Assembly (NCBI GenBank): GCA_951813285.1
Contig: OX638355.1
Location: 4,359,136 to 4,423,135, forward strand
Source of the DNA: Terriglobia bacterium
Lineage (GTDB): Bacteria > Acidobacteriota > Terriglobia > Versatilivoradales > Versatilivoraceae
Direction: 5' to 3'
DNA length: 64,000 bases
Of this stretch, positions 9,203 to 18,254 are shown piece after piece (position 1 is the stretch's first letter; each line of letters opens with the position of its first letter). The position numbers and the translations under genes were made by a program. A model generated the notes under the pieces. The model saw nothing but the letters and a program-made list of their open reading frames with translations, ran no database searches and was not told where the DNA came from.

Positions 9203-9679
9203 ATGAGCACAACGACCCCAAAAACCCTGTACCTGGCCAATCCCTACGGCTTCTCGAAGCAACAGCGCCGGGGACCGCTGCAGGAACTGGTGGCTGCCCT
9301 GGAATCGATGGGCGCCGAGGTGTGGGAACCCTTTGCCCGCAACAACCAGATCGACCAGATCAGTCCAAATTGGGCCTATCGGGTCGGTCAGGCTGACCTT
9401 CGAGACGTGCGGGAGGCGGACGGGCTATTCGCAGTCGTCAACGGCTGTCCTCCGGACGAAGGCGTGATGGTGGAGTTGGGCATGGCGATCGCCTGGGAAA
9501 AGCCGGTGTTTCTGTTCCGGGACGATTTCCGGCGCTGCAGCGACAGCGAGGCCTATCCCCTCAACCTGATGGTGTTCACCGGTCTTCCGGAAAACGGTTG
9601 GGAAGCCAACTGGTACCCCTCAATCGAGGAACTGGCGAATCCGGACAAGGCACTGGCCCGATGGCTGAGCCAGGGGTAG
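9203..9679 (+). CDS. Nucleoside 2-deoxyribosyltransferase
   Basis: A 158-residue protein of the NDT family, which moves deoxyribose between nucleobases or hydrolyses deoxynucleosides. The N-terminal LYLANPYGFS strand-loop and the ADGLFAVVNGCPPDEGVMVELG block are diagnostic: D85 and the presumed nucleophile E91 are in place. The ATG at 9203 is preferred over a TTG at 9194 because GGAG at 9189-9192 is properly spaced only for the ATG. It converges on the NDT/ATP-cone gene, whose 3' end is 102 bases away; the two may form a functional pair, which is inference. Confidence 0.88.
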   Translation: MSTTTPKTLYLANPYGFSKQQRRGPLQELVAALESMGAEVWEPFARNNQIDQISPNWAYRVGQADLRDVREADGLFAVVNGCPPDEGVMVELGMAIAWEKPVFLFRDDFRRCSDSEAYPLNLMVFTGLPENGWEANWYPSIEELANPDKALARWLSQG

Positions 9680-9781
9680 AATTACGTTTTCAATAGCGAA
9701 GCTCGTTCCTGTTGACGGTCCACATATCGTTCAGAACCGGCTTGCAGACATTGCCATTGCGGAAGGTCTGGATGCTGGCAG

Positions 9782-10933
9782 TCAAGCCAGAAGACCGTCC
9801 TCCTCCAGTTTCTTGATGATGTCTTGCAGAATTTCTCCCTTGTCGGAGTCGAACTGTACCCGTACCTGAAACGTTTGCATAGTTCCCTTCGGGCCCCGGT
9901 CGAACAGTTTTCCTTCGATGACGCAAGGCGTTTTGGAGGTTATGACGGTCGCCTTGCAAGTGGACCGGGAATCTTGACGACCAAAACGTCCCAGGTTTAT
10001 CCGCGTGATGCCGGGCGTTCGCCTGATGATCTCGAACACGCGACGGGCGTCATCCGACGGAATATCTCGGAGATCCTTCACCGTTCTTCCCCAAATCGTA
10101 CCGTGGCTCTTCGGGGAAAAAACATCAACTCCGACCCAAGCCGTTGAGTCTAGGGATACCCCACCGTTTTGCATGTGCAACCAAGGGTCACCATACTTGT
10201 TGTCCCGGACGTGTATCCACTCCTCCGAAACTCCTTCGATAGCCGCGGGTGAATGAACGGCGTCATTTTCAAGTGTCCTCAGAGTTTCCAAAACCACCTT
10301 GTTTATCAAGGTCGTTGGAAACTGGTTCCTCACAGGTGGCTCGTTCTTCTTCAGACGATCGATCACCTCCGGAAAGATGAATCCTGGACCGACGATGCTA
10401 TCGCATCCGGCACCGCGGCAAGCCGCACGGATTGAGGCCATCAACTTCCGGCGGTCAAACGGTTCCGGCTCCCCGGTGGACTTGAGGACACTCCAGTCAG
10501 CCTCGGAGCGCAAGATATTCAGCAAGATTTGTGCGGCCTGCTGCGGCGTCGGCACAACCGCGTCGGCGTAGAAGGCGAGCGTCTTGTTATTCAGGTGTTT
10601 AGGTTCCGCGGCGATGACCGGTTTGCCGGCGTGTTTCGCATGGATAACACCGCAGGTGGATCCTATGGATGCACACCACATGTTGACGAGCAGTCCATCC
10701 GCAGATTCGATTCTGAGGAGATCCGCTTCGACGATTGTGCGAGGGTTTGTTGCTTTATTCGGCTGAAAGTCCTTGTCGGATTGTATGACATCAGTTGGGT
10801 CTGAAAAATCCAAGTACTCTTCAAATTGCCGCTTGACGGCGCTGCGCCACGCGTGCACCTCGTTCTCGTTACGCCCGCTGATGGGGCCGGCAAGGTAGAC
10901 TTTGAACTTCCGGATCTTGGACAATTCGCTCAC
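9782..10933 (-). CDS. Degenerate NDT-like domain fused to an ATP-cone and an unknown C-terminal domain
   Basis: A 383-residue three-part protein. Residues 10-145 look like an NDT/DUF4406 domain (KVYLAGPISG at 11-20; ADGLLVN; GKPVIA), but the position of the catalytic Glu in the usual SxGTxxE motif is a glycine (SIGSTCG, G95). Residues about 147-222 match an ATP-cone (EPEPFDRRKL, then INKVVLETLRTLE), the ATP/dATP-binding module of NrdR and ribonucleotide reductases. Residues about 225-383 match nothing I recognise. The only start in reach is a GTG at 10933 with AAGG too close to it. Suggested role: a nucleotide-sensing protein rather than a transferase. Domain calls are from motifs only. Confidence 0.8.
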   Translation of the reverse strand: MSELSKIRKFKVYLAGPISGRNENEVHAWRSAVKRQFEEYLDFSDPTDVIQSDKDFQPNKATNPRTIVEADLLRIESADGLLVNMWCASIGSTCGVIHAKHAGKPVIAAEPKHLNNKTLAFYADAVVPTPQQAAQILLNILRSEADWSVLKSTGEPEPFDRRKLMASIRAACRGAGCDSIVGPGFIFPEVIDRLKKNEPPVRNQFPTTLINKVVLETLRTLENDAVHSPAAIEGVSEEWIHVRDNKYGDPWLHMQNGGVSLDSTAWVGVDVFSPKSHGTIWGRTVKDLRDIPSDDARRVFEIIRRTPGITRINLGRFGRQDSRSTCKATVITSKTPCVIEGKLFDRGPKGTMQTFQVRVQFDSDKGEILQDIIKKLEEDGLLA

Positions 10934-11092
10934 CTTAAGTTATTAAAGAAAGGAGGGATAACCTTCATTTTTCGGCTCTGTCGGACAGTGAGCGACATTA
11001 GCCCATTGGCGCCGAATGATCAAGTCTGCTTCGCTGCTTTGCTTCAATACCTGATTGGACACGAGAAGCACAGAAACGCGAATCGGCAAGTC

Positions 11093-11160
11093 TCGAATCT
11101 CATTTTGTGCCTTTTGTGCTCTTTGTGGTTGAGCCTTTTGCAACAATCGGCAGACAGGGG
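11093..11160 (+). repeat. Dispersed TTTTGTG-unit repeat (family D), partial
   Basis: Units TTTTGTGCC, TTTTGTGCTC and TTTGTGGTTG follow each other with about 10-base period, then GAGCCTTTTGCAA and TCGGCAG. The same modules occur in longer copies at 45157-45245 (plus) and 27968-28062 (minus). Confidence 0.65.
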
Positions 11161-11277
11161 GGAGAATTGCCCGAAGTGCAACCCCAGGGACCCTCATCCC
11201 ATGACAACGACACAGCAAGGGCACAAAGATGCAGATGCATCGTGGCGGCGCTTGCCGCTAAAGGAAATCCATCGGTC

Positions 11278-11314
11278 TCCTTGTCTATTCGTGTCCATTC
11301 GTGGTTCGTCTTTG
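11278..11314 (+). repeat. Dispersed TTCGTGTCYA-unit repeat (family A)
   Basis: Three 10-base units of the type TTCGTGTCNA ending in TTCGTGGTTCG. A close copy is at 28338-28376. Exact 10-base phasing is kept. Confidence 0.65.
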
Positions 11315-11398
11315 TTGAACATCGGCGGTTATTCCTCGAATGATTTGCAGGAAAGGGCGGGTGCAACGCTCACCACTATCCACTCCCCAAATCCTCTC

Positions 11399-11426
11399 TT
11401 GATTCTGCAAGAGGGGTTACGATAAT
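11399..11426 (+). promoter_or_regulatory. Putative sigma70 promoter of frdABCD
   Basis: TTGATT (11399-11404), a 16-bp spacer and GATAAT (11421-11426). It lies about 150 bases before the frdA ATG, leaving a long untranslated leader of no recognised structure. Confidence 0.45.
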
Positions 11427-11574
11427 CTTTCCACCGTTGTCCGCCGTTGGTGCGTCCCGCGACGTCCCAACCATCCTGCCAAGTCCTCACGCAATTCGCT
11501 TCAGGCGGTCGAGAATCCTGCAGGGAAACAGGCAAGTCCTGGCCCGCATTTCTCACCGGGCTGCTGGAAACATC

Positions 11575-13359
11575 ATGATAGACAATTCGTCTTCAGAAAT
11601 GCCTTCCCATGACGTGCTCCTGGTGGGTGGCGGAGGGGCAGGCCTGAGAGCCGCCATTGCCGTCTCCGAGGTCGACCCCAATCTGAGCGTGGCGGTGGTC
11701 TCCAAGGTCTATCCCATGAGGAGCCACACGGTTTCGGCCGAGGGCGGAGCCGCGGCCGTCATCAAGGAGGGCGACAGCCTGGAGGAACACGCCTACGACA
11801 CCATCTCCGGCGGGGACTGGATGTGCGACCAGGATGCCGTGGAACTCTTCGTCAACGAGGCCCCCGGGGAGATGCTTCAACTGGAGCACTGGGGTTGCCC
11901 CTGGAGCCGGGAACCGGACGGGCGGGTGGCCGTTCGTCCCTTCGGCGGAATGAAGAAGGAACGCACCTGGTTCGCCGCCGACAAGACCGGCTTCCACATG
12001 CTCCACGCGCTCTTTCAGACCTCTCTGAAATACAGGTCCATCACCCGCTACGACGAATGGTTCGTCACCAGGCTTCTGGTGGAGGACGGCCGCGTGCAAG
12101 GTGTGGTGGCCATCGAACTGATGACGGGAAGGATCCAGGCCATCACCGCCAAGTCCGTCATCATTTGTACCGGCGGCTGTGGCAAGGTGTTTCCTTTCAC
12201 CACCAATGCCAACATCAAGAACGGTGACGGCATGGCCCTGGCCTACCGTGCGGGAGTGCCCCTGAAGGACATGGAGTTCGTGCAGTACCATCCGACCGGA
12301 CTCCCCTTCACCGGGATTTTGATCACCGAAGCCTCCAGAGCCGAAGGCGGGTTCCTGATCAACAAGGACGGATACCGTTACCTGCAGGACTACGATCTGG
12401 GGACGCCTCAGCCCAAGCCGGTGCTGCGGTCCATGGAACTGGGTCCTCGGGACCGCTTGTCGCAGGCCTTCATGAAGGAGTTGGACAAGGGTCGAACGCT
12501 GGAGGGGCCTTACGGACCCTACGTCCATCTTGACCTCACCCACCTGGGCAAGAAGATCATCGACACCAAGTTGCCCTTTGTTCGCGAACTTTGCCTCAAG
12601 TACGAGAATATCGACCCGGTGAGCCAGCTGATTCCGGTCCGCCCGGTGGTTCACTACATGATGGGCGGCGTCCATACCGACATCCAGGGAGCCACGCCCC
12701 TGGCGGGTCTGTTCGCCGCGGGCGAAGTGGCTTGTGTGAGTATCAACGGAGCCAACCGCCTGGGCTCCAATTCCTTGACCGAGCTACTGGTTTTCGGCGC
12801 CCGGGCGGGGCGGGCGGCGGCCGAATACGCATTGCAGAACAAGCCGGTGAGCGCCGGAATCGAGGCGCAGGCGGCCGATGAGAAAAAGCGCCTGGAACGG
12901 GAGTTTCTTCACAAGCGCAGCGGCACCGAGCCCATTGCGGTCCTGCGCGGGGAAATGCAGTCCACCATGGAAAAAAGCGCCGGGATCTACCGCACGGGGG
13001 CTTTGCTGGAAGAGGCACAGGCCGATATAGCCGAACTGAAGGAACGTTTCCGCCAGGTAGCCATCCAGGACCACAGCCACACCTTCAACACCGAATTGAT
13101 GGCTGCCCTGGAGCTCTCATACATGTTGGATGTCGCCGAAGCGGTGGTCGAGTGCGCCCTGCAACGAACCGAGTCCCGGGGAGCTCATCAGCGGACCGAT
13201 TTTCCACGGCGGGACGACGAGCGGTTTCTGGCGCACTCCCTGGTCTCCCACCGTACCGGGGATCGACCCGAGGTCGAGTACCTTCCGGTCACCATCACCC
13301 GCTGGCCCCCGGGCGAAAGGGTTTACGGCCGCCCGGCGGCCAAGACTCCACCGGGGTAA
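11575..13359 (+). CDS. frdA: Fumarate reductase / succinate dehydrogenase flavoprotein subunit
   Basis: A 594-residue FAD subunit that interconverts fumarate and succinate. Seen: Rossmann motif GGGGAG (18-23), the FAD-attaching histidine in MRSHT (H51), [11 protein letters not shown] with TEASRAEGG of the active site, and the [13 protein letters not shown] loop near the C-terminal third. Length is close to E. coli FrdA. The ATG at 11575 is chosen because the longer frame to 11437 adds nothing conserved; GGAAA lies just upstream. It heads an operon with the iron-sulfur subunit and two membrane anchors of the heme-free type, so quinol:fumarate reductase is the likelier direction with menaquinone, though sequence cannot settle direction. 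Confidence 0.95.
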   Translation: MIDNSSSEMPSHDVLLVGGGGAGLRAAIAVSEVDPNLSVAVVSKVYPMRSHTVSAEGGAAAVIKEGDSLEEHAYDTISGGDWMCDQDAVELFVNEAPGEMLQLEHWGCPWSREPDGRVAVRPFGGMKKERTWFAADKTGFHMLHALFQTSLKYRSITRYDEWFVTRLLVEDGRVQGVVAIELMTGRIQAITAKSVIICTGGCGKVFPFTTNANIKNGDGMALAYRAGVPLKDMEFVQYHPTGLPFTGILITEASRAEGGFLINKDGYRYLQDYDLGTPQPKPVLRSMELGPRDRLSQAFMKELDKGRTLEGPYGPYVHLDLTHLGKKIIDTKLPFVRELCLKYENIDPVSQLIPVRPVVHYMMGGVHTDIQGATPLAGLFAAGEVACVSINGANRLGSNSLTELLVFGARAGRAAAEYALQNKPVSAGIEAQAADEKKRLEREFLHKRSGTEPIAVLRGEMQSTMEKSAGIYRTGALLEEAQADIAELKERFRQVAIQDHSHTFNTELMAALELSYMLDVAEAVVECALQRTESRGAHQRTDFPRRDDERFLAHSLVSHRTGDRPEVEYLPVTITRWPPGERVYGRPAAKTPPG

Positions 13360-13445
13360 CGACGGACAGGACGGGAGTGTCTCGAGGGCAGCCGGATTGG
13401 ATCCGAACCGATGGACACCCGGGAATCAACCACGCTAGAGGAAAT

Positions 13446-14189
13446 ATGGCCGAAACGATAACCATCGAAGTGGCTCGATACCGACCAGAGCAGGAGGGTG
13501 AACCCACCCTCCAATCCTACGAGGTGCCCTTCAGCAAGGACTGGGTGGTTCTCGACGCCTTGAATTACATCAAGGACCATGTGGATGGTTCCCTCTCGTT
13601 TCGCTGGTCCTGCCGCATGGGCGTCTGCGGCAGTTGCGGCATGACCGTGAACGGCGAACCCAAGCTGACCTGCGCCACCTTCCTGTCCCATTATCTTCCC
13701 GGACCCATTCGCGTGGAGCCCCTCCAAAACTTTCCGGTCGTTCGGGATCTGATCATCGAAATGACCGATTTTCTGGAAAAACTGCAATCGGTGAAACCCT
13801 GGATCGTCCGAGAGGATGATCCTGCCCCCGCGAAGGGAGAATTTCTGCAGACTCCGGAGCAGTTGGACAACTACAAGCAGTTCAGCATGTGCATCAACTG
13901 CATGATTTGCTACGCCGCCTGCCCGGTTTACGGCCTCGACCCTCAATTCGCGGGACCGGCCGCCATTGCCCTGGCGCAGCGATACAATCTGGACTCCCGC
14001 GACCAGGGTGAGCAAGAGCGTATGGATGTCCTCTCCCAGCACGAGGGAATTTGGGGATGCACCTTCGTGGGCGAGTGCACTGAGGTCTGTCCCAAGAACG
14101 TGGATCCGGCGGGAGCCATCCAGCAATACAAGCTCGCGGCCACCAAGGAATGGTTCAAGTCCTTCCTGATGCCCTGGAGCAAGCCATGA
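13446..14189 (+). CDS. frdB: Fumarate reductase iron-sulfur subunit
   Basis: A 247-residue electron-transfer subunit. The [2Fe-2S] ligands are visible at C56, C61, C64 and C76 ([11 protein letters not shown]...LTC). Two later cysteine clusters ([12 protein letters not shown] and [12 protein letters not shown]) bind the [4Fe-4S] and [3Fe-4S] centres that pass electrons from FrdA to the membrane quinone site. The ATG at 13446 follows GAGGAAAT. The TGA overlaps the next gene's ATG (ATGA). Confidence 0.96.
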   Translation: MAETITIEVARYRPEQEGEPTLQSYEVPFSKDWVVLDALNYIKDHVDGSLSFRWSCRMGVCGSCGMTVNGEPKLTCATFLSHYLPGPIRVEPLQNFPVVRDLIIEMTDFLEKLQSVKPWIVREDDPAPAKGEFLQTPEQLDNYKQFSMCINCMICYAACPVYGLDPQFAGPAAIALAQRYNLDSRDQGEQERMDVLSQHEGIWGCTFVGECTEVCPKNVDPAGAIQQYKLAATKEWFKSFLMPWSKP

Positions 14190-14605
14190 AGCCATCGACG
14201 GCTTATCGCCAGTACCATCCCAAATGGTACCGAACCCGGGTCTCAACCCTCTGGTGGAGCCGGAGGTGGTCCTACCTGAAGTTCATGTTGAGGGAACTCA
14301 GCAGTGTCTTCGTGGCCTTCTATGTGGTGATCCTCTTGCTGCAGCTTCATGCCTTGAGGGGAGGACCTGAGGCCTACCTGGAGTTCCAGGAATGGCTCAA
14401 GGACCCGTTGCTGGTGGTCCTCAACGGCATCAGCTTTCTATTCGTGCTCTTTCATGCGGTCACCTGGTTCAACTTGACTCCCAAGGCAATGGTGGTCCGC
14501 TTGCGAGGCAAACGGCTCCCCAACCTGCTGGTGGCCGCTCCCAACTACGCGGCCTGGCTGGCGATCTCCGGGCTGATTGTATTTCTTCTCATGCGACAGG
14601 GTTGA
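14186..14605 (+). CDS. frdC: Fumarate reductase membrane anchor subunit C
   Basis: A 139-residue protein with three hydrophobic segments (around 43-62, 78-98 and 115-135) and a conserved N-terminal WYR/SxxW region. Size, topology and position between frdB and frdD identify it as the FrdC anchor of a type D (heme-free) complex that helps form the menaquinol site. The HAVTWF motif holds a conserved histidine of the family. Start overlaps the frdB stop by four bases. Confidence 0.93.
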   Translation: MKPSTAYRQYHPKWYRTRVSTLWWSRRWSYLKFMLRELSSVFVAFYVVILLLQLHALRGGPEAYLEFQEWLKDPLLVVLNGISFLFVLFHAVTWFNLTPKAMVVRLRGKRLPNLLVAAPNYAAWLAISGLIVFLLMRQG

Positions 14606-14608
14606 CCC

Positions 14609-14962
14609 ATGGCCAATCGATCCAACGAGCCTCTTCTCTGGGCCCTCTTCAGCGGGGGAGGTGTGGCCGCCGCATTTTTGATCCCCATTCTCCTCTTTCT
14701 CTACGGGTTGGCTTTCCCACTGGGGTGGCTGCAGTCACCCGGCTACGAGAGAACGCTGGAACTGGTCCAACATCCGCTGGTCCGGCTGGGCCTGTTCCTG
14801 CTCTGCTTTCTGTCGCTCTTTCACTGGGCTCATCGATTTCGCTTCACCCTCTACGACGGCCTGCAGATCAAGCATCTCAACCCGGCCATCAACCTTTTCT
14901 GTTACGGAGGAGCCGTGACGGGAACGGTAGTGGCCGCCTACCTGTTGTGGACTCTGCCTTAA
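14609..14962 (+). CDS. frdD: Fumarate reductase membrane anchor subunit D
   Basis: A 117-residue protein with three hydrophobic segments, starting three bases after frdC. The first segment LLWALFSGGGVAAA and the HWAHRFRFTLYDGLQ region resemble FrdD, with the histidine pair expected near the quinone site. The stop overlaps the stop of the convergent BsuPI-domain gene by four bases (TTAA). Confidence 0.93.
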   Translation: MANRSNEPLLWALFSGGGVAAAFLIPILLFLYGLAFPLGWLQSPGYERTLELVQHPLVRLGLFLLCFLSLFHWAHRFRFTLYDGLQIKHLNPAINLFCYGGAVTGTVVAAYLLWTLP

Positions 14963-16026
14963 GGCAGCAGGATGTCTACCGCCGTGGATTCGCGGGGAAC
15001 CTGGGAAGTGAGTATGGCCACGGCCTCGTAGGCGCCCAGCCTGATGTCGTTGCGTTCGTTGTCCTTCAAGTTCCACACCTCCTTGAACTTCCACTCCTTC
15101 TGAGGCAGCAGGGCATGGCTGCGGATTACCGGTGTAAAGAAGTAGCCCTTCGACCAGCGCCAGACTTCGAACCCCGTCTGCTTCTCCCGGATGACAAAGT
15201 CGTAGGTCTGGCTGGAGTCGAAGTTGAAGCTCAGAAAGTAGTCGGTCGGGTTCTTGACGACAAGCAGCAGATCGACAGCCTGGGGCTTCTTCTGGAGTTC
15301 CAGGCTCAGCACGGGGTCGGCCCGGCTGATTATCACTTCGGACCTCGCTCGCTCGGGTTCGGTCTCCGGCTGCATGGGTTCGCCGAAATTTCGACCGTTG
15401 ACCACGGCGGATTTCAGTCGGTAGGACTCCGACTCCCAGTCGGAAAAGATTCCGACCTCAACAATCCCCAGACCGCGGTCGAAGATCATCTCCAGGCCTG
15501 AAGACTCACAATCGGGACAGGTCAGGTAGCTCAAACGGTTGGCCACCGGCAGTCCGTCATCGTCCGGAGACTGGTCAATGACGGCGTCGGCCGATTCCCC
15601 CACGGGAAACAGGGGAATTTCCTCCCGGTCCTGATCCTGAGCAATCAAGCGAAGGTACCGGCGATTGTCTTGATCGTAGCGGACCACCACGTTTGGCTCG
15701 CCTTCCAGGCCCGGCACAAACGGAAGATGATTGAAGACATAATAGGTGGTCCACTGCAGGATCGGCCTGGCAATAATCTCAACCTTGACTTGAGCCGTCC
15801 TCTGAAATCGGCTGTCCTCCCGCTCGTAGATCCAGCGGTTGCCGAGCTGCAACGGGAGATAGTCGGGACTGAGAAAATAGTCCTGCCGGAATGCGGTTTC
15901 ATCGGGAAGGGAAACCGGGTTGGCGCGGGCAGGCGGTTCGATTCCCCCCGGAGCCAAGACATACCACAGGCCCCACAAGAATCCACTGGCCGCGGCGGCA
16001 TTGGCAATGGAACTGAACCGTGCCAT
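14959..16026 (-). CDS. Exported protein with C-terminal BsuPI domain
   Basis: About 355 residues with an N-terminal hydrophobic stretch (about residues 10-30) that fits a signal or membrane anchor. The middle part (LGNRWIYERED...) is of a type common in Acidobacteriota-like secreted proteins. The C-terminus (about 245-345: LLLVVKNPTDYFLSFNF...WRWSKGYFFTP) resembles the BsuPI immunoglobulin-like domain of Bacillus intracellular proteinase inhibitor. Function is unknown; inhibition is not implied. The ATG at 16026 is used; a GTG at 16035 overlaps the comF stop. Likely co-transcribed with comF. Confidence 0.7.
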   Translation of the reverse strand: MARFSSIANAAAASGFLWGLWYVLAPGGIEPPARANPVSLPDETAFRQDYFLSPDYLPLQLGNRWIYEREDSRFQRTAQVKVEIIARPILQWTTYYVFNHLPFVPGLEGEPNVVVRYDQDNRRYLRLIAQDQDREEIPLFPVGESADAVIDQSPDDDGLPVANRLSYLTCPDCESSGLEMIFDRGLGIVEVGIFSDWESESYRLKSAVVNGRNFGEPMQPETEPERARSEVIISRADPVLSLELQKKPQAVDLLLVVKNPTDYFLSFNFDSSQTYDFVIREKQTGFEVWRWSKGYFFTPVIRSHALLPQKEWKFKEVWNLKDNERNDIRLGAYEAVAILTSQVPRESTAVDILLP

Positions 16027-16031
16027 GAGGC

Positions 16032-16802
16032 TCACACAGGCGGGATTGACCAGGCCACGACTCGTGCAATGGTCAAGACATCGACTCGTTGCGCCCCCTG
16101 TTTTCTAAGCATCCTAGCACATTCGTTCAAGGTAGCGCCGGTGGTGAAAACATCGTCCACCAGCAGAACCGCCCGCTCGCGGATGGCCGCCCGATCCGCC
16201 ACTCTGAACGCGCCCTGGATGTTGCGGCGCCGCTGCTTGCGGGAGAGCCCGGCCTGGGCTTCGGTCGACCGAGATCTGACAAGAACCCGGTCCATCAGAG
16301 GGACTTGCGTCCAGCGACTCAGGTGCCGAGCCAGCAACCGCGACTGATTGAATCCGCGCTCCCTCTGGCGAGCCCTGTGGAGGGGCACCGGCACGATCAT
16401 GTCGGGAGTCCGGTCCCGATAGGCCTGCACCCATAGCGCGTGGAGCAGCCGGGCCAGGGGACGGGCCAGGCTGGGATGGGAGCCGTACTTGAACTGGTGG
16501 ATGATCCCCTGGAGCGGCTCCTCCAGTCTGGAACAGGATCGGGCGAAATCGAAGTGGAAGTACCCTCGGCGGCAGGCCGCACACAATACATTCTCATCCG
16601 GCAGATTGCGGGACGCAAAGGCGTAGCCGCACAGGTCGCACAGAATTCCCTCCAGCCGAGAAACCCGCTGCCAGCAAGGCCCGCAAACGACCCCGCGGTC
16701 CAAGGCTTCCACCGGGCTCTGACAGACCACGCAAGTGACTGGGAACAGAACGGAAACCAGCGAGTCGCATAAAGGGCGAAAACGCCCGAAGACAGGATTC
16801 AA
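16032..16802 (-). CDS. comF: ComF family phosphoribosyltransferase-like protein
   Basis: A 256-residue protein. Four CxxC pairs in the N-terminal third (C24/C27, C40/C43, C55/C58, C74/C77) form a zinc-binding domain. A type I phosphoribosyltransferase domain follows, with VPVPLHRARQRERGFNQS and the PRPP loop LLVDDVFTTGAT at 213-224. In competent bacteria ComF helps single-stranded DNA uptake in the cytoplasm; in others its role is unclear. The long hydrophobic-free N-terminus and length are normal. Sits 39 bases downstream of the DksA/TraR-type gene. Confidence 0.93.
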   Translation of the reverse strand: MNPVFGRFRPLCDSLVSVLFPVTCVVCQSPVEALDRGVVCGPCWQRVSRLEGILCDLCGYAFASRNLPDENVLCAACRRGYFHFDFARSCSRLEEPLQGIIHQFKYGSHPSLARPLARLLHALWVQAYRDRTPDMIVPVPLHRARQRERGFNQSRLLARHLSRWTQVPLMDRVLVRSRSTEAQAGLSRKQRRRNIQGAFRVADRAAIRERAVLLVDDVFTTGATLNECARMLRKQGAQRVDVLTIARVVAWSIPPV

Positions 16803-16841
16803 ACTACGGATCGGATAGCGAGGGAGGGATTGGTAGAGGGA

Positions 16842-17219
16842 TTAGCAAAAGCGGGATTCCTCCAGAAGACCTTCTTCCTGCTTTTCCTGGCAGCTAATGC
16901 AGTACCGAGTCCAGGGAACCGCTTCCAGCCTTCGGGCTTGAATGGCGCTCTCGCAAGCGATGCATACGCCGAATGAGCCGCCCTCGACCCTGGCCAGGGC
17001 CTCGTCCACCAGTTGCATGATGGAGCGCTCGATGCTGCTGTGGCTGAAGAGAAACTCCTTGGTGTAGGAGCTGGCCGCCTTGTCGGCAACGTCCTGGGAG
17101 CTTTCCTCGTCCGCCTCCCGGCCATACTGCTCCGTTTTGGAGACCATCCGGTACAGCTCTTCTTTCTTTGTCAGCAGCTTCTTCCTGAAGTGGTCGAGTC
17201 TTCTGGCATCCATGACCAT
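16842..17219 (-). CDS. TraR/DksA family zinc-finger protein
   Basis: About 125 residues. A helical coiled-coil N-terminus (DHFRKKLLTKKEELYRMVSK) leads to the C4 zinc finger GVCIACESAI...RYCISCQE typical of DksA/TraR proteins, which enter the RNA polymerase secondary channel. Acidic residues lie at the likely coiled-coil tip (QYGREADEES). Three in-frame starts exist at 17261, 17219 and 17213; none has a clear ribosome-binding site, and 17219 is a compromise fitting the usual length. Placed between rlmH and comF. Confidence 0.85.
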   Translation of the reverse strand: MVMDARRLDHFRKKLLTKKEELYRMVSKTEQYGREADEESSQDVADKAASSYTKEFLFSHSSIERSIMQLVDEALARVEGGSFGVCIACESAIQARRLEAVPWTRYCISCQEKQEEGLLEESRFC

Positions 17220-17322
17220 GACATCCGAACGCGGGGTTGAGGCGATGACGGCCTCGCGCATCCGCCGCGTACAGGGCCGACGAAATCGGGAATACTACCC
17301 CAAAAATGCGGTAAATCCCAAG

Positions 17323-17784
17323 TTATTTGTGGTAAGGAATGCGGTGGACCAGGGTGAAGGCCCGATAAATCTGCTCCAGCAGCAGCAAGCGCGCGATCTC
17401 GTGGCTGAAGGTCATGGAAGAAAGAGAAATGACTCGTTGGCTGCGGTTTCGGACCGTCTGAGACAACCCGTCCGGTCCCCCAAGGACAAACACCGTCCGC
17501 TTCAGGGAGTATTCCCTCCGATCGGCAATGAACCGGGCAAATCCCTCGGTATTCAACGGTTGGCCTTGGGGGTCCATGGCAATCAGATAGTCATCCCGGC
17601 CAAGCCCTCTGAGCAGTTGTCGGCCCTCGGCCTCGACAGCCCGGACAGGATCCCGAAACTCAACGCCCTTGACTTCGGAAAGAGTCAGATCCGCCAAGGC
17701 CCCGATCCGAGCCTGGAAGTCGGCGATGAGTGCCGCCAGATGCGGATTTCTGGTCTTCCCGACCCACCGCAAGATCAGTTTCAT
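17323..17784 (-). CDS. rlmH: 23S rRNA (pseudouridine1915-N3)-methyltransferase RlmH
   Basis: A 153-residue SPOUT methyltransferase. The C-terminal knot motif LGGPDGLS (101-108) and the conserved ending FTLVHRIPYHK, which reaches the SAM site and tRNA-like substrate, are intact. It acts on the assembled 70S ribosome. It lies downstream of rsfS in the conserved obg-nadD-rsfS-rlmH order. Confidence 0.96.
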   Translation of the reverse strand: MKLILRWVGKTRNPHLAALIADFQARIGALADLTLSEVKGVEFRDPVRAVEAEGRQLLRGLGRDDYLIAMDPQGQPLNTEGFARFIADRREYSLKRTVFVLGGPDGLSQTVRNRSQRVISLSSMTFSHEIARLLLLEQIYRAFTLVHRIPYHK

Positions 17785-17825
17785 GGGGCTGAGCCCGAAT
17801 TTCTCACCGGGAGGGCGCTGGTACC

Positions 17826-18209
17826 TCAGGAAATTTCCGACAGCGAACCGGGAGGTGCGCTTGCGGAGGGGGCGGAGTCGTCAATTCTCCTGGCGCCGCG
17901 CCACAGGCGCTCCAGGTTGTAGTGGGATCGCCTGTCCGGAGAAAAAATATGGACGACGAACTCGGAATAGTCCATCAGTATCCACTGCGCCTGCCGGTAG
18001 CCCTCAATATGGTCGGGGGTTTTCCCTACCTTCTTCAGTCTGATTTCAATCTCGTTGGAAATCGCCTGGATCTGGGGCGCCGAACTGCCCGAGCAAATGA
18101 TGAAGTGATCGGTAAAGGCCGTCATCTCCTTGAGATCCAGAACAATGAGATCGTGCGCCTTCTTGTCCCGGGCGGCTTCAAACGCATGCCTGAGGTGAGA
18201 ATCGTCCAT
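17826..18209 (-). CDS. rsfS: Ribosomal silencing factor RsfS
   Basis: A 127-residue protein of the RsfS/Iojap family. It binds L14 and blocks 30S joining under nutrient limitation. The core KAHDLIVLDLKEMTAFTDHFIICSG and the later WILMDYSEFVVHIF are visible. The ATG at 18209 is chosen over an in-frame GTG at 18248, which would add a non-conserved leader. A 3' tail rich in Ser/Pro (SAPSASAPPG) extends past the fold. It lies downstream of nadD in the same operon. Confidence 0.95.
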   Translation of the reverse strand: MDDSHLRHAFEAARDKKAHDLIVLDLKEMTAFTDHFIICSGSSAPQIQAISNEIEIRLKKVGKTPDHIEGYRQAQWILMDYSEFVVHIFSPDRRSHYNLERLWRGARRIDDSAPSASAPPGSLSEIS

Positions 18210-18254
18210 TGTCAAAAAAGGCCTCGTGTCAGAATCTCCACTCTTCACTCTCCA

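Larger units (their letters stand above)
10934..11398. other. Intergenic region with decayed repeats, no gene
   Basis: About 640 bases separate the ATP-cone gene from frdA; this is the part before the frdA promoter. It holds two short-period repeats (11093-11160 and 11270-11315, listed separately). Open frames in it are shadows of the repeats. No RNA gene or terminator is evident. Confidence 0.6.

Noticed and set aside
7606-9240. 544-codon minus-strand frame across hydrolase and small genes
   Set aside because: Spans several recognised plus-strand genes and a repeat; typical GC-rich artefact.
10946-10955. AAGAAAGGAGG-like strong ribosome-binding site on the plus strand
   Set aside because: No start codon or credible ORF follows at the right distance.
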